The notes: generated by a model not told the origin, from the sequence alone. A DNA stretch of 59,877 nt from Rhodoferax sp. (GCA_029866205.1 JARWZT010000005.1:1-59877), one strand, 5' to 3'; positions 19,700 to 30,121 are shown, counted from the first letter of the stretch. Numbers and translations are program-made.

Positions 19700-21277
19700 A
19701 TGAGACAAGGTCTTTCGCTTCGGGTTTCGCAACATCTGGCGCTCACGCCGCAGTTGCAGCAGTCGATTCGGCTTTTGCAACTCTCCACGCTGGAGCTGGG
19801 GCAAGAGATTGAGCAGATGCTGGAAGCCAATCCGTTTTTGGAAATGGACCATGAGGCGGCCGAGCGTGAGCAGTTTGGTTTGACGCAGGCGGATATGCCG
19901 GTGAGCGAAGGCGACCGCATCAGTGAATACGCACCCAGCGCCAGCACCGACAACCAAGACCAGGACGCCACGCCCCTGAGCGCCGAGCCGGGCGACGACG
20001 GTGTGAGTTGGGAAGGCGACGGCACCACCGAGACCACGCCCGACGACGGCGAATGGGGTGGCGACGCCAAGGCGCGCACCAACAACCTGGGCGACGACGA
20101 GGACAAAGACGCCACCGAGCTGGCACGCGTGCAGGAGTCTTTACAGGCGCACTTGCTGCGCCAGGCGCTGCGCCTTCGCCTGAGCGACACCGACAGCGCG
20201 GCGCTGCGCTTTTTGATTGAATCCCTGAACGACGATGGCTATCTTGAAGACCCGCTCGAGTCGCTGGCGCAAAGCCTGGCGGGCGACGATCTGGAACAAA
20301 TTGAAGACCTGGTGCACCACTTTACGGTGGCACTCGGGCTTTTGCACAGTCTGGAGCCCGTGGGTGTGGGCGCGCGCGACCTGGGCGAATGCCTGCGTTT
20401 GCAGGTCCGTGCCCTGCTGGCAAACCTGGAGCCGGACGCCGCCAATCACCACGCGCAGCGCGAGCTGCTGGACGTGGCCTTGCGCGTTTGCCAACAGCCC
20501 ATGGACTTTTTGGCGCGCCGCGACATCAAGCGACTGGTCGCGCTGGGGGTGGGAAGCGACACGCTGGCGCGTGAGGCCATTGCGCTGATCGCGCGGCTCG
20601 AGCCCAAGCCCGGTCGCCGCTTTGTGGACGTAGAACGCAATATCGTGGTGCCGGACGTGCTGGTCAGCGCCATTCACAAGGCGGGTGCCACGCCCAAGTT
20701 CAGGGTGCAGCTCAACCCCGATGTCATGCCGCGCCTGCGGGTGCATGACATTTATGCCAACGTCTTGCGCAACCACAAATCCAGTTCCAGTCACGCTGGC
20801 CTGCAGCAGCGGCTGCAAGAGGCGCGTTGGTTCATCAAGAATATCCAGCAACGCTTTGACACGATTCTGCGGGTCAGCACTGCGGTGGTGGAGCGCCAAA
20901 AAAGCTTTTTTACCCACGGTGAGCTGGCCATGCGCCCGCTGGTGCTGCGCGAGATTGCCGAAGAACTCGGTTTGCACGAGTCCACCATCAGCCGCGTGAC
21001 CACGGCCAAGTACATGGCCACGCCGTTTGGAACCTTCGAGCTCAAGTACTTCTTTGGCTCGGGCCTGGACACCGAGTCGGGCGGTAGCGCATCCAGCACC
21101 GCGGTGCGCGCCATCATCAAGCAGTTCATTGCCGCCGAAAGCCCCAAGAAGCCGCTGAGTGACAACCAACTGTCCGAAATGCTGAAAGAGCAAGGCATTG
21201 AATGCGCCCGGCGTACCGTGGCCAAATACCGCGAGGGGCTCAAGATCGCCCCGGCCAGTTTGCGCAAAGCGCTTTGA
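19700..21277 (+). CDS. rpoN: RNA polymerase sigma-54 factor
   Basis: Sigma-54 directs RNA polymerase to -24/-12 promoters and needs an AAA+ activator. The 525-aa protein has the Gln/Leu-rich region I (MRQGLSLRVSQHLALTPQLQQ, then LLQLSTLELGQEIEQ), a variable acidic region II (about 60-140, many Asp/Glu), and the core-binding region. It ends with the helix-turn-helix and the RpoN box ARRTVAKYRE. The lptA-lptB-rpoN order is conserved in proteobacteria. The usual downstream hpf and ptsN genes are missing here and replaced by an rRNA methyltransferase. Confidence 0.97.
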   Translation: MRQGLSLRVSQHLALTPQLQQSIRLLQLSTLELGQEIEQMLEANPFLEMDHEAAEREQFGLTQADMPVSEGDRISEYAPSASTDNQDQDATPLSAEPGDDGVSWEGDGTTETTPDDGEWGGDAKARTNNLGDDEDKDATELARVQESLQAHLLRQALRLRLSDTDSAALRFLIESLNDDGYLEDPLESLAQSLAGDDLEQIEDLVHHFTVALGLLHSLEPVGVGARDLGECLRLQVRALLANLEPDAANHHAQRELLDVALRVCQQPMDFLARRDIKRLVALGVGSDTLAREAIALIARLEPKPGRRFVDVERNIVVPDVLVSAIHKAGATPKFRVQLNPDVMPRLRVHDIYANVLRNHKSSSSHAGLQQRLQEARWFIKNIQQRFDTILRVSTAVVERQKSFFTHGELAMRPLVLREIAEELGLHESTISRVTTAKYMATPFGTFELKYFFGSGLDTESGGSASSTAVRAIIKQFIAAESPKKPLSDNQLSEMLKEQGIECARRTVAKYREGLKIAPASLRKAL

Positions 21278-21287
21278 AGGAACCCGT

Positions 21288-22610
21288 TTGAACCAGCTCC
21301 AACTCTTTCTGCCCTGCGCCGCCGGGGTGGAAGACTATCTTGCCCCCGAAATTCTGCAGATCACCGGCCTGCCGCCGGGCTGCATCACCAAGCAGCGCGG
21401 TGGCGTGGCCGTGCGCACCTCGCTGTCCGACGCCATGCGTCTGAACCTGTATTGCCGCCTGGCCCAGCGTGTGCTGGTGCTGGTGTCCTATACCGAATAC
21501 CGCTCTGAGGCCGACCTGTACCGCGCCGGCATGGCCGTGCCGTGGGAACGCTGGTTTACGCCGCGCCAGACCATCAAAATTGAAGTCACGGCGCAGCACA
21601 GCCCGCTCACCTCGCTCAACTTTGCCGCCCTCAAGGTTAAAGACGCGGTGTGTGACCGTTTTCGTGAAACCTCGGGCAATGTGCGACCCAGCGTGGACAC
21701 GCAGTGGCCCGATGTGCGCATCTATGCCCACCTGACCACCGATGCCTGCTCGCTCTATATCGACACCTCGGGCGAGCCCTTGTTCAAGCGCGGTTGGCGC
21801 GAAGACAAGGGCGACGCGCCCCTGAAAGAAACCCTGGCGGCTGCCATGATTGCCGCCAGCGGTTGGGCCTCCGGCGACGACGACCTACTGCCCTTGTATG
21901 ACCCGTGCTGTGGCAGCGGTACCGTGCTGATTGAGGCGGCACAGATTGCCTGCAATATTGCGGCCGGCTCGCTGCGACGCTTTGCCTTTGAAAAATTTGT
22001 CCCCTTCCGTGCCCAGGAATGGGCCGAGATGAAAAAAGAGGCCGCAGAAGCGGTGGTCAAGCCCGAACCCGGCCAGCCTGCGCTGATTTACGGCAGCGAT
22101 GTGTCGTTTCGCATGGTCGACTTCGCCCAGCGCAACGCCCAGCGAGCTGGTGTGGCCGATGTGATCGACTTCCGGGGTGGCGACGCGCTACAACGCCTGC
22201 CCCCGATTGATGCGGCGGCAACCGGTGGCGGCGTCATGATTTTGAACCCGCCCTACGGCGAGCGTATTGAGGTGGGCGGCGTGGCCGGTGCCGGGCGACG
22301 CCAGCAGAACACGCCGCCAGAGCGATTTGCCGACGATGAACAAGCCGGTCGCTTTGGTGCGCGCGAACTGGCGCATACCGAAGACGGTGGCGAATTTTTC
22401 AGCCAGCTGGCCAGCCACTGGAAGAAAAACTTCAGCGGATGGAGCGCCTGGGTGCTGACGCCCGACCTGAAACTGCCCAGCAAGATGCGCCTGAAAGAAT
22501 CGCGCCGCGTACCGATGTGGAACGGCCCCATCGAATGCCGGCTGTTCAAGTTCGACATGGTGGCCGGACGCATGGCCAAAGACGCGGGCGCGCCACCTGC
22601 TGCCGATTAA
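21288..22610 (+). CDS. 23S rRNA methyltransferase, RlmL/RlmK-N type with THUMP domain
   Basis: A 440-aa SAM-dependent N2-guanine methyltransferase of the RlmL (YcbY N-half) type. The N-terminal THUMP region (about 1-155) precedes a Rossmann methyltransferase domain with DPCCGSGTVLIEAAQIA (motif I) and NPPYGERI (catalytic NPPY, motif IV). Only the RlmL half is present; the RlmK half found fused in enterobacteria is absent. There is no ATG. TTG at 21288 is supported by GAAGGAA seven bases upstream and by homology starting LNQLQLFLPC. It is ten bases after rpoN. Confidence 0.87.
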   Translation: MNQLQLFLPCAAGVEDYLAPEILQITGLPPGCITKQRGGVAVRTSLSDAMRLNLYCRLAQRVLVLVSYTEYRSEADLYRAGMAVPWERWFTPRQTIKIEVTAQHSPLTSLNFAALKVKDAVCDRFRETSGNVRPSVDTQWPDVRIYAHLTTDACSLYIDTSGEPLFKRGWREDKGDAPLKETLAAAMIAASGWASGDDDLLPLYDPCCGSGTVLIEAAQIACNIAAGSLRRFAFEKFVPFRAQEWAEMKKEAAEAVVKPEPGQPALIYGSDVSFRMVDFAQRNAQRAGVADVIDFRGGDALQRLPPIDAAATGGGVMILNPPYGERIEVGGVAGAGRRQQNTPPERFADDEQAGRFGARELAHTEDGGEFFSQLASHWKKNFSGWSAWVLTPDLKLPSKMRLKESRRVPMWNGPIECRLFKFDMVAGRMAKDAGAPPAAD

Positions 22611-22626
22611 GCTGCCGCGCAAAACC

Positions 22627-23079
22627 GTGCCTGCGATCTTGCCGCCCCCGCCGGGTGTCTGCGTGGTGATCGACACCAATATCGTGCTCGACCTTTTCGT
22701 GTTCGAGGACCCGGCTACGCTGGCCTTGAGCCAGGCGTTGGCCGCCGCCCTCACCCAAGGCCAGCCGCGCTGGCTGGCCACAGACGCGATGCGCGAAGAA
22801 CTGGCGCGGGTGCTGGCCTACCCGCAGGTCTTGAAGCGCATGGCCTTTTATGCGCGCAGTGCAGCCGAGGTGCTAGGGCATTTTGATCGCCTGTGCCACC
22901 TCGTGGACGTGGCGCCCAAAGCCAGCGTGACGTGCAAAGACCCCGACGATCAGAAGTTCATTGACCTGGCGGTGGCGCACAGCGCGGCGCTGCTGAGCAA
23001 AGACCATGCGGTGCTGTGTATGGACAAGCGGATGCGGGGGTTGGGGGTGCCGTTTGTGGGCAGGGTTTGGCTGGCTTAG
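22627..23079 (+). CDS. PIN-domain protein (putative toxin-type RNase), no visible antitoxin
   Basis: A 150-aa PIN-domain protein starting at GTG 22627, 16 bases after the methyltransferase stop. The first catalytic Asp lies in VVIDTNIVLDLF (D16), the conserved Glu in MREELARVLAYPQV, and the acidic C-terminal cluster in KDPDDQKFIDLAVAHSAALLSKD. PIN proteins with this layout are metal-dependent RNases, often the toxins of type II systems. No small antitoxin gene lies on either side, so this may be a domesticated or housekeeping copy. Substrate unknown. Confidence 0.82.
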   Translation: MPAILPPPPGVCVVIDTNIVLDLFVFEDPATLALSQALAAALTQGQPRWLATDAMREELARVLAYPQVLKRMAFYARSAAEVLGHFDRLCHLVDVAPKASVTCKDPDDQKFIDLAVAHSAALLSKDHAVLCMDKRMRGLGVPFVGRVWLA

Positions 23080-23107
23080 TCGCCGGTTTACGCGTGACTG
23101 CGGGTTG

Positions 23108-23387
23108 GTTTTCCCCGCCTATCCCCCCAGCCCCCTTTCCTCCCCAGCGTGGAGGAAAGGGGGAGTGAAGTCCACATTTGATTTTGTCGCTTCGGCTACG
23201 GCACCACTGGGACCGTTAGTACCGGCGACAGGTTTCAGAGCGCGTGCCCAGCTCAGCGAATGATTAGGGGCAAAGGGCTACGGGTTTTGCACCAGTAGAA
23301 GGTTCGTCGGCGCGACAAACTCAAATGAGGCCCCCCTCTTTCGCCCGGCGGGGCGAGAGAGGGGCTGGGGGAGTGAGTGGGGAAAAC
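23108..23387. repeat. 280-bp near-palindromic repeat element (REP-pair or MITE-like)
   Basis: Two arms of about 70-80 bases face each other. The left arm runs from GTTTTCCCCGCC at 23108 through ATTTGATTTTGTCGC at about 23191. The reverse complement of the right arm (about 23312-23387) reads GTTTTCCCCACT ... ATTTGAGTTTGTCGC, matching along its length with a roughly 10-base gap. Inside each arm is a smaller C-run/G-run hairpin (CCCCCTTTCCTCC/GGAGGAAAGGGGG on the left). It fills the space between the convergent PIN and ssb genes and could act as a two-way terminator. A mobile or REP-like origin is likely, but copy number cannot be seen from one window. Confidence 0.75.
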
Positions 23388-23417
23388 AGCCCCGGCTGAA
23401 AAGAAAAGAAAAAAAGA

Positions 23418-23921
23418 TCAGAACGGAATATCGTCATCCATATCGTCAAAGCCACTGGCGGGGCGCGGTGCCGGAGCCTGGCGCGCTGCGGGCGCAGCCT
23501 GGGGCGCACGGGCCGGTGCGGGAGCCATGCGGCGGGGAGCTGGGGCGCCACCACCGTCTTCGCCGTCACCGGGGCCACCCATGCCTTCGCGGCCGCCCAG
23601 CAGTTGCAGCTCGGTGGCGATGATGTCCACCGTGTTTTTCTCAATCCCCGCTTGGTCCGTGTATTTGCCGTATTTCAGGCGGCCTTCGACGTATATGGGG
23701 CGGCCCTTACGGACATATTCACCGGCGATTTCGGCCAGGCGGTCGTAAAAGGTGACACGGTGCCATTGGGTGTCTTCCACGCTTTCACCCGTATTTTTGT
23801 CTTTGCGTCGGCTGCTGGTCGCGATGCTCACGTTGGCCACGGCTTGGCCTGAGGGCAGGTAGCGGATTTCGGGGTCGCGGCCACAGTTGCCGACGAGGAT
23901 GACTTTGTTCACGGATGCCAT
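23418..23921 (-). CDS. ssb: Single-stranded DNA-binding protein
   Basis: SSB coats single-stranded DNA during replication, recombination and repair. The 167-aa protein starts at ATG 23921 (MASVNKVILVGNCGRDPEIRY), with an OB fold over about 1-110. A low-complexity Gly/Ala/Pro-rich linker follows, then the acidic tip DMDDDIPF that recruits partner proteins. It is divergent from uvrA across about 100 bases, the classical ssb-uvrA arrangement often placed under LexA control. I did not find a clear LexA box by eye. Confidence 0.98.
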   Translation of the reverse strand: MASVNKVILVGNCGRDPEIRYLPSGQAVANVSIATSSRRKDKNTGESVEDTQWHRVTFYDRLAEIAGEYVRKGRPIYVEGRLKYGKYTDQAGIEKNTVDIIATELQLLGGREGMGGPGDGEDGGGAPAPRRMAPAPARAPQAAPAARQAPAPRPASGFDDMDDDIPF

Positions 23922-24024
23922 GGTTTTCTCCAAATTAGTCTGCGCATTATTACGCTCTTTGGAAACCGGGAGCGGCAAAGTCCGCCCTTGACGATAATCA
24001 GCAGTTTGGCCCGGCGCGCACGCT

Positions 24025-27180
<3,156 letters not shown>

Positions 27181-27275
27181 GCGCATGCTGCAACCGTTGC
27201 TGCAATGGGCGACTCGCGGTGCAGCTTCATGACGATGTGGGGCATAGAGCCCGTAACGGTTAGGCCTGACGCGCG

Positions 27276-27986
27276 CTAAGTTGCTGGGGTGGCTGCGCTC
27301 CAAATGGCTTCGTAGGTGGCCAAGACTGCAGGCAGCGCATCTGTGATCTCGCTGAGTAGTGTGGGTGACAGCTTTGCACCATCTTTGAACGAGGCCCCCG
27401 ACTGATACCCGTTAGCACTATCAACGAAGACATATCGGTCATGTAGCTCGCTGGCGGCGCGTACTTCGATCGACAGCTTTAACTGCTGGCTTGCGAGGTG
27501 AACGGCGGGCATGAGCGCGGAGATGCACTTCTTCGTCAACAGGCGAACGCTTACGCCAGCTGGAACCTGAGGCAGGTAGCGAGCGGCAAATTCAGGATCG
27601 ATGTACGGATCGACAAACAGTAGCTCGGCCCTGGCGGTGACCAGCAGCTTTCGTAGTTCCTCGAAGTAGTCGAATACCCCGCCTCGATGAACTGCAACAC
27701 TGAGAGGCCCAACCGCATTGAGTCGCAAGTCGTGTCTTGCTTCATGAAGTATCGCGAGCACCCTTTGCATAGCGCCCTCCGGGAACGTGCTTCCCCCAGA
27801 GTAAATCGTCATCATGCTCATTTCGAACGAAACAAACCTGGCGATATCCCATCGTTTGATCAATGCACCAGCCCGTCCAACCCAGCCCACTGCGTCGGGC
27901 TGGCCTACTCGAAAGTCGCCTAACGGCGCGGTACGGATAACGTCCTCGATTTCGGTGAGGAGCTGAGAAGGTTGGAGGTCGGGCAT
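27276..27986 (-). CDS. PLD-like (HKD-type) domain protein, function unknown
   Basis: A 236-aa protein, last of a three-gene minus-strand operon. Residues 123-130 (LFVDPYID) followed by a beta strand and later HDRYVFVD (182-189) and GASFKDGAK (197-205) resemble one half of a phospholipase-D-like fold of the kind found in some nucleases and defence proteins. The classical HxKxxxxD is not intact: the HDRY segment supplies the His, and the later Lys sits in SFKDGAK. The N-terminal 110 residues match nothing I recognise. ATG 27986 or an upstream ATG at 28025 may be the start. Neither has a strong ribosome-binding site. Enzyme activity is inferred only. Confidence 0.7.
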   Translation of the reverse strand: MPDLQPSQLLTEIEDVIRTAPLGDFRVGQPDAVGWVGRAGALIKRWDIARFVSFEMSMMTIYSGGSTFPEGAMQRVLAILHEARHDLRLNAVGPLSVAVHRGGVFDYFEELRKLLVTARAELLFVDPYIDPEFAARYLPQVPAGVSVRLLTKKCISALMPAVHLASQQLKLSIEVRAASELHDRYVFVDSANGYQSGASFKDGAKLSPTLLSEITDALPAVLATYEAIWSAATPAT

Positions 27987-28060
27987 TTTGTGGGGCCTAA
28001 GAAAGTGGTGGAAGCTGCGCGGCATTACTGCACAGCGTCCGCGTTGGCTGTAAGTTCAGG

Positions 28061-28273
28061 TTAGCGTCCGCAGCAGGGGCAACTGCCTGGTGCGGGCCCG
28101 AAATTAACTGCCGCCTGCGACTTTCTGACGCTCTCATAGAACCCACTTTCTAGGCCAATACGTACAGAGGGACTCCCCTGCTGGTACTTGTTTATCTCCG
28201 CGATTAGTTGGACTTTCTCGTCGGTAGACAGTTCGTGAAAGCCCTTTAAAACCATTAAGACTTTTTGATTCAT
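28061..28273 (-). CDS. Small conserved protein ending in CPCCGR
   Basis: A 70-aa protein of unknown function preceded by a strong ribosome-binding site (AAAGGAG, about six bases upstream of ATG 28273), so it is very likely translated. The N-terminal half is helical and charged (VLKGFHELSTDEKVQLIAEI). The C-terminus GPAPGSCPCCGR has three closely spaced cysteines that could bind metal. It begins 12 bases after the two-TM gene and is followed by the PLD-like gene, so it is the middle member of the operon. I recall similar short CPCCGR-ending proteins scattered in bacteria, but no role. Confidence 0.72.
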   Translation of the reverse strand: MNQKVLMVLKGFHELSTDEKVQLIAEINKYQQGSPSVRIGLESGFYESVRKSQAAVNFGPAPGSCPCCGR

Positions 28274-28285
28274 GCTATTTCTCCT

Positions 28286-28852
28286 TTAAAAGTTTCCACA
28301 GGTGTCACATTTCGACGGTGCCATTGACGTCGGCTTATCATTGCAAGCGGCGCATGGAAGGCCTTTGTAATAAAGGGCCGCCCGCATTCCATATCTCTTT
28401 TCCTTTGCGCTGATGTGGGCTGTTAAATCTGATTGTTCTTGCCGTTCGTCCTCTACATTCATATCGTTGACCAAATTTTCAATATTCGATTGCTGACTCT
28501 TGGAAAGCCGATCCCAAGAGTTGTGAAGCGTTGTGTTGGCAAGCATCGCGGACATGGCATAGGAATGCTGTTCATCCCATCTCGCAACAATTGACCAGAC
28601 AGACAAGATCAACTGAATAGTTCCAATTGATCCAGCTAGCAGTACGACAACCGGCATTAACTTTGGTATTGCCCCAAAAGACAGTATCAGGCTGCCTACC
28701 GACAATGGCACAGCTACGCCTAGGAAAGTAATCGCGTTCCTACCTTTTCGTAACTTCTGGCAGCGTTGTTCGAAAATTCGACTGGTACCGTAGGCATAAA
28801 AAGCACGATCAATACAGTGCTTGGTCAAACCAGTCGGGTTAGGAGCGTTCAT
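28286..28852 (-). CDS. Two-TM membrane protein with CxxC-x11-CxxC tail (SLATT-like)
   Basis: A 188-aa protein, first gene of the three-gene operon. Hydrophobic segments at about 40-60 and 64-90 form a membrane hairpin. A charged helical region follows (about 100-150), and the C-terminus has C167-x2-C170, exactly eleven residues, then C182-x2-C185, a probable zinc ribbon. This spacing defines a family I know as mobilome CxxCx(11)CxxC proteins. The TM hairpin followed by a helical region resembles SLATT domains, membrane effectors linked to nucleotide-signalling defence systems. The gene is visibly AT-richer than its surroundings, suggesting transfer. Function is inferred. Confidence 0.75.
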   Translation of the reverse strand: MNAPNPTGLTKHCIDRAFYAYGTSRIFEQRCQKLRKGRNAITFLGVAVPLSVGSLILSFGAIPKLMPVVVLLAGSIGTIQLILSVWSIVARWDEQHSYAMSAMLANTTLHNSWDRLSKSQQSNIENLVNDMNVEDERQEQSDLTAHISAKEKRYGMRAALYYKGLPCAACNDKPTSMAPSKCDTCGNF

Positions 28853-29251
28853 AGTTGCTCAAGCGAGAAGGAACGATAGCGTGATGTCGCCGACCGGGGA
28901 TCTTGGAATTCCCAAGCTCGACAACTGGCTATTCCGGGATGCAGGCTGCTGGCTTTGGCCAATAACTGGGCGTTCACCATTGCGTAGTCCACGCAAATAT
29001 CAGCGCGGCGGATCGCCGGGCGCAGCAGCGTACAAATATCAGACGCATATCCACTTCCTCATTGCGTTTCGCAACATCAGGAAAGAGCAGACAAGCCAAT
29101 CTTGTCCGTCGAATCTGGTGGCCCCGCTGACATTGCGCTTCTGAAAAGTGCTTTAGTTCGGTGGCTTTGCGTCGCCGGCTTTGGCCGGGTTTGCCCTTCA
29201 ATTTTCTTGTCCATCGGTTGTGTGTGAAACCGACGGCTGCATCTTATCAAA
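28853..29251. other. Intergenic stretch without a recognisable gene
   Basis: About 400 bases between the three-gene operon and the ParE-type toxin gene. Short frames occur on both strands but none has a ribosome-binding site plus recognisable sequence. The segment AAATATCAG occurs twice about 40 bases apart (near 28995 and 29033). The promoter of the leftward operon must lie in the left part, but I see no clear -35/-10 pair. The right part (29160-29250) may hold a terminator of the toxin-antitoxin pair or a decayed gene end. Confidence 0.4.
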
Positions 29252-29524
29252 TCAATAATTGATACTGATGGATTTGTTCGCAAGCAAAACCAGCGCCTCG
29301 GGCACCAACTTGTCGGGTTGCAGCCGGTAGGCCAGCAAAGTTTCTTGCTTGTTGAGTTTGAATTTGTAAACGAATACGCCGTTCAGGTCGCCCCGCTTTT
29401 CGTCGCCCAGCGCGGGGTCGGCGGCGATGGCTTGGACTGCAGTGTCCAACACGGCTTTGTCTTGGGGATGCAGCTTTTTGACCACTCGCGCGAACGAGGG
29501 TGTAGCCAGAATGGCTAAGGCCAT
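29252..29524 (-). CDS. RelE/ParE-family toxin of a type II toxin-antitoxin pair
   Basis: A 90-aa basic protein with the compact ParE/RelE fold: helical start FARVVKKLHPQDKAVLDTAVQAI, then GDEKRGDLNGVFVYKFKLNKQETLLAYRL, the strand-rich core in which ParE proteins show conserved Arg/Tyr. Its start is four bases after the antitoxin stop, the normal antitoxin-first layout. ParE toxins poison gyrase while RelE toxins cleave mRNA; the sequence alone does not decide. No frameshift or stop is seen, so the gene looks functional. Confidence 0.83.
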   Translation of the reverse strand: MALAILATPSFARVVKKLHPQDKAVLDTAVQAIAADPALGDEKRGDLNGVFVYKFKLNKQETLLAYRLQPDKLVPEALVLLANKSISINY

Positions 29525-29528
29525 GGGA

Positions 29529-29747
29529 CTAGCCGAATGAATAAGGCGCCAGTTGCCCGGCCTTGGCTTCTTCTAGCGACAACATGGTGTCTTGGATGAC
29601 TTGCAAGGGCAGTTCCGGGTTTTCCAAAACGGCTTTGCCGATACGCGCCCAGTATTCGATTTGTTTGGGTACCGAGCGGTGTTCGGCGGCGCCTACGACC
29701 TTGGCGTCTTCTACCAGTGCGTCAGAAAGTTTGAGTGCAACGGCCAT
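29529..29747 (-). CDS. ParD-like antitoxin
   Basis: A 72-aa protein starting at ATG 29747 behind GGAGACTCCT. The N-terminal half (MAVALKLSDALVEDAKVVGAA, then RSVPKQIEYWARIGKAVLE) is characteristic of the ParD_like family, a ribbon-helix-helix DNA-binding antitoxin. The C-terminal half (LSLEEAKAGQLAPYSFG) would wrap the toxin. It precedes the toxin gene by four bases and presumably autoregulates the pair from the repeats upstream. The longer open frame runs through the promoter and was rejected. Confidence 0.84.
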   Translation of the reverse strand: MAVALKLSDALVEDAKVVGAAEHRSVPKQIEYWARIGKAVLENPELPLQVIQDTMLSLEEAKAGQLAPYSFG

Positions 29748-29774
29748 AGGAGTCTCCGATAAAATGGATGGCGT

Positions 29775-29805
29775 ATTATGTGGATTAATGCAACCTTTTG
29801 CAACC
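29775..29805 (-). promoter_or_regulatory. Promoter and candidate operator of the ParD-like/ParE pair
   Basis: On the minus strand TTGCAA (29798-29803) and CATAAT (29775-29780) are separated by 17 bases, a good sigma-70 layout 27 bases ahead of the antitoxin start. TGCAACC occurs twice on the plus strand, at 29789-29795 and 29799-29805. The repeats start ten bases apart, one helical turn, and lie over the -35 and spacer, as expected for a ribbon-helix-helix autorepressor site. Binding is inferred. Confidence 0.55.
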
Positions 29806-29839
29806 ACAGCATATTTTGGTTCCACAAACGCTCCGCCCC

Positions 29840-30118
29840 ATGCCCACCGATTCCCTGCTCACCCTCAAACTCCCTGAAGGCTATGCCTTTGCTGATCTGA
29901 AGCTGCGCCGATGCGCGGACGACGAAATTGATTTGGACATGGACTTGTTCAAGTTGGTGTGCACGCTCAACGGCATGGATTTTGAGAAGGTTTTGCAAAA
30001 CCACGGTCCCGTGGTGACAACGGTGCTGACGGTTTGGTACAAGCGCCATTTGGCCGATGGCGGGGCACCCGATGCGCTGATGGAGGCGCTGCGCCGCCAA
30101 GGGCCGCGCCTGAACTGA
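29840..30118 (+). CDS. Small protein of unknown function (92 aa)
   Basis: Begins at ATG 29840 (MPTDSLLTLKLPEGYAFADL) and reads 92 codons to TGA at 30118, divergent from the antitoxin gene and running into the remnant relB. The protein is acidic in the middle (ADDEIDLDMDLFK) and helical at the end (LTVWYKRHLADGG...LMEALRRQGPRLN). It resembles no family I know. No clear ribosome-binding site precedes the ATG; translation from a TTG at 29798 is possible. Its location among toxin-antitoxin genes suggests an accessory gene. Confidence 0.5.
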   Translation: MPTDSLLTLKLPEGYAFADLKLRRCADDEIDLDMDLFKLVCTLNGMDFEKVLQNHGPVVTTVLTVWYKRHLADGGAPDALMEALRRQGPRLN

Positions 30119-30121
30119 GCG

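Noticed and set aside
24000..24024. LexA operator between ssb and uvrA
   Set aside because: The divergent ssb-uvrA pair often has one, but I could not find a CTGT-N8-ACAG type box by eye in the roughly 100-base gap.
28974..29283. Two short minus-strand frames in the 28.9-29.25 kb gap
   Set aside because: They lack ribosome-binding sites and recognisable families and overlap each other; treated as non-coding.
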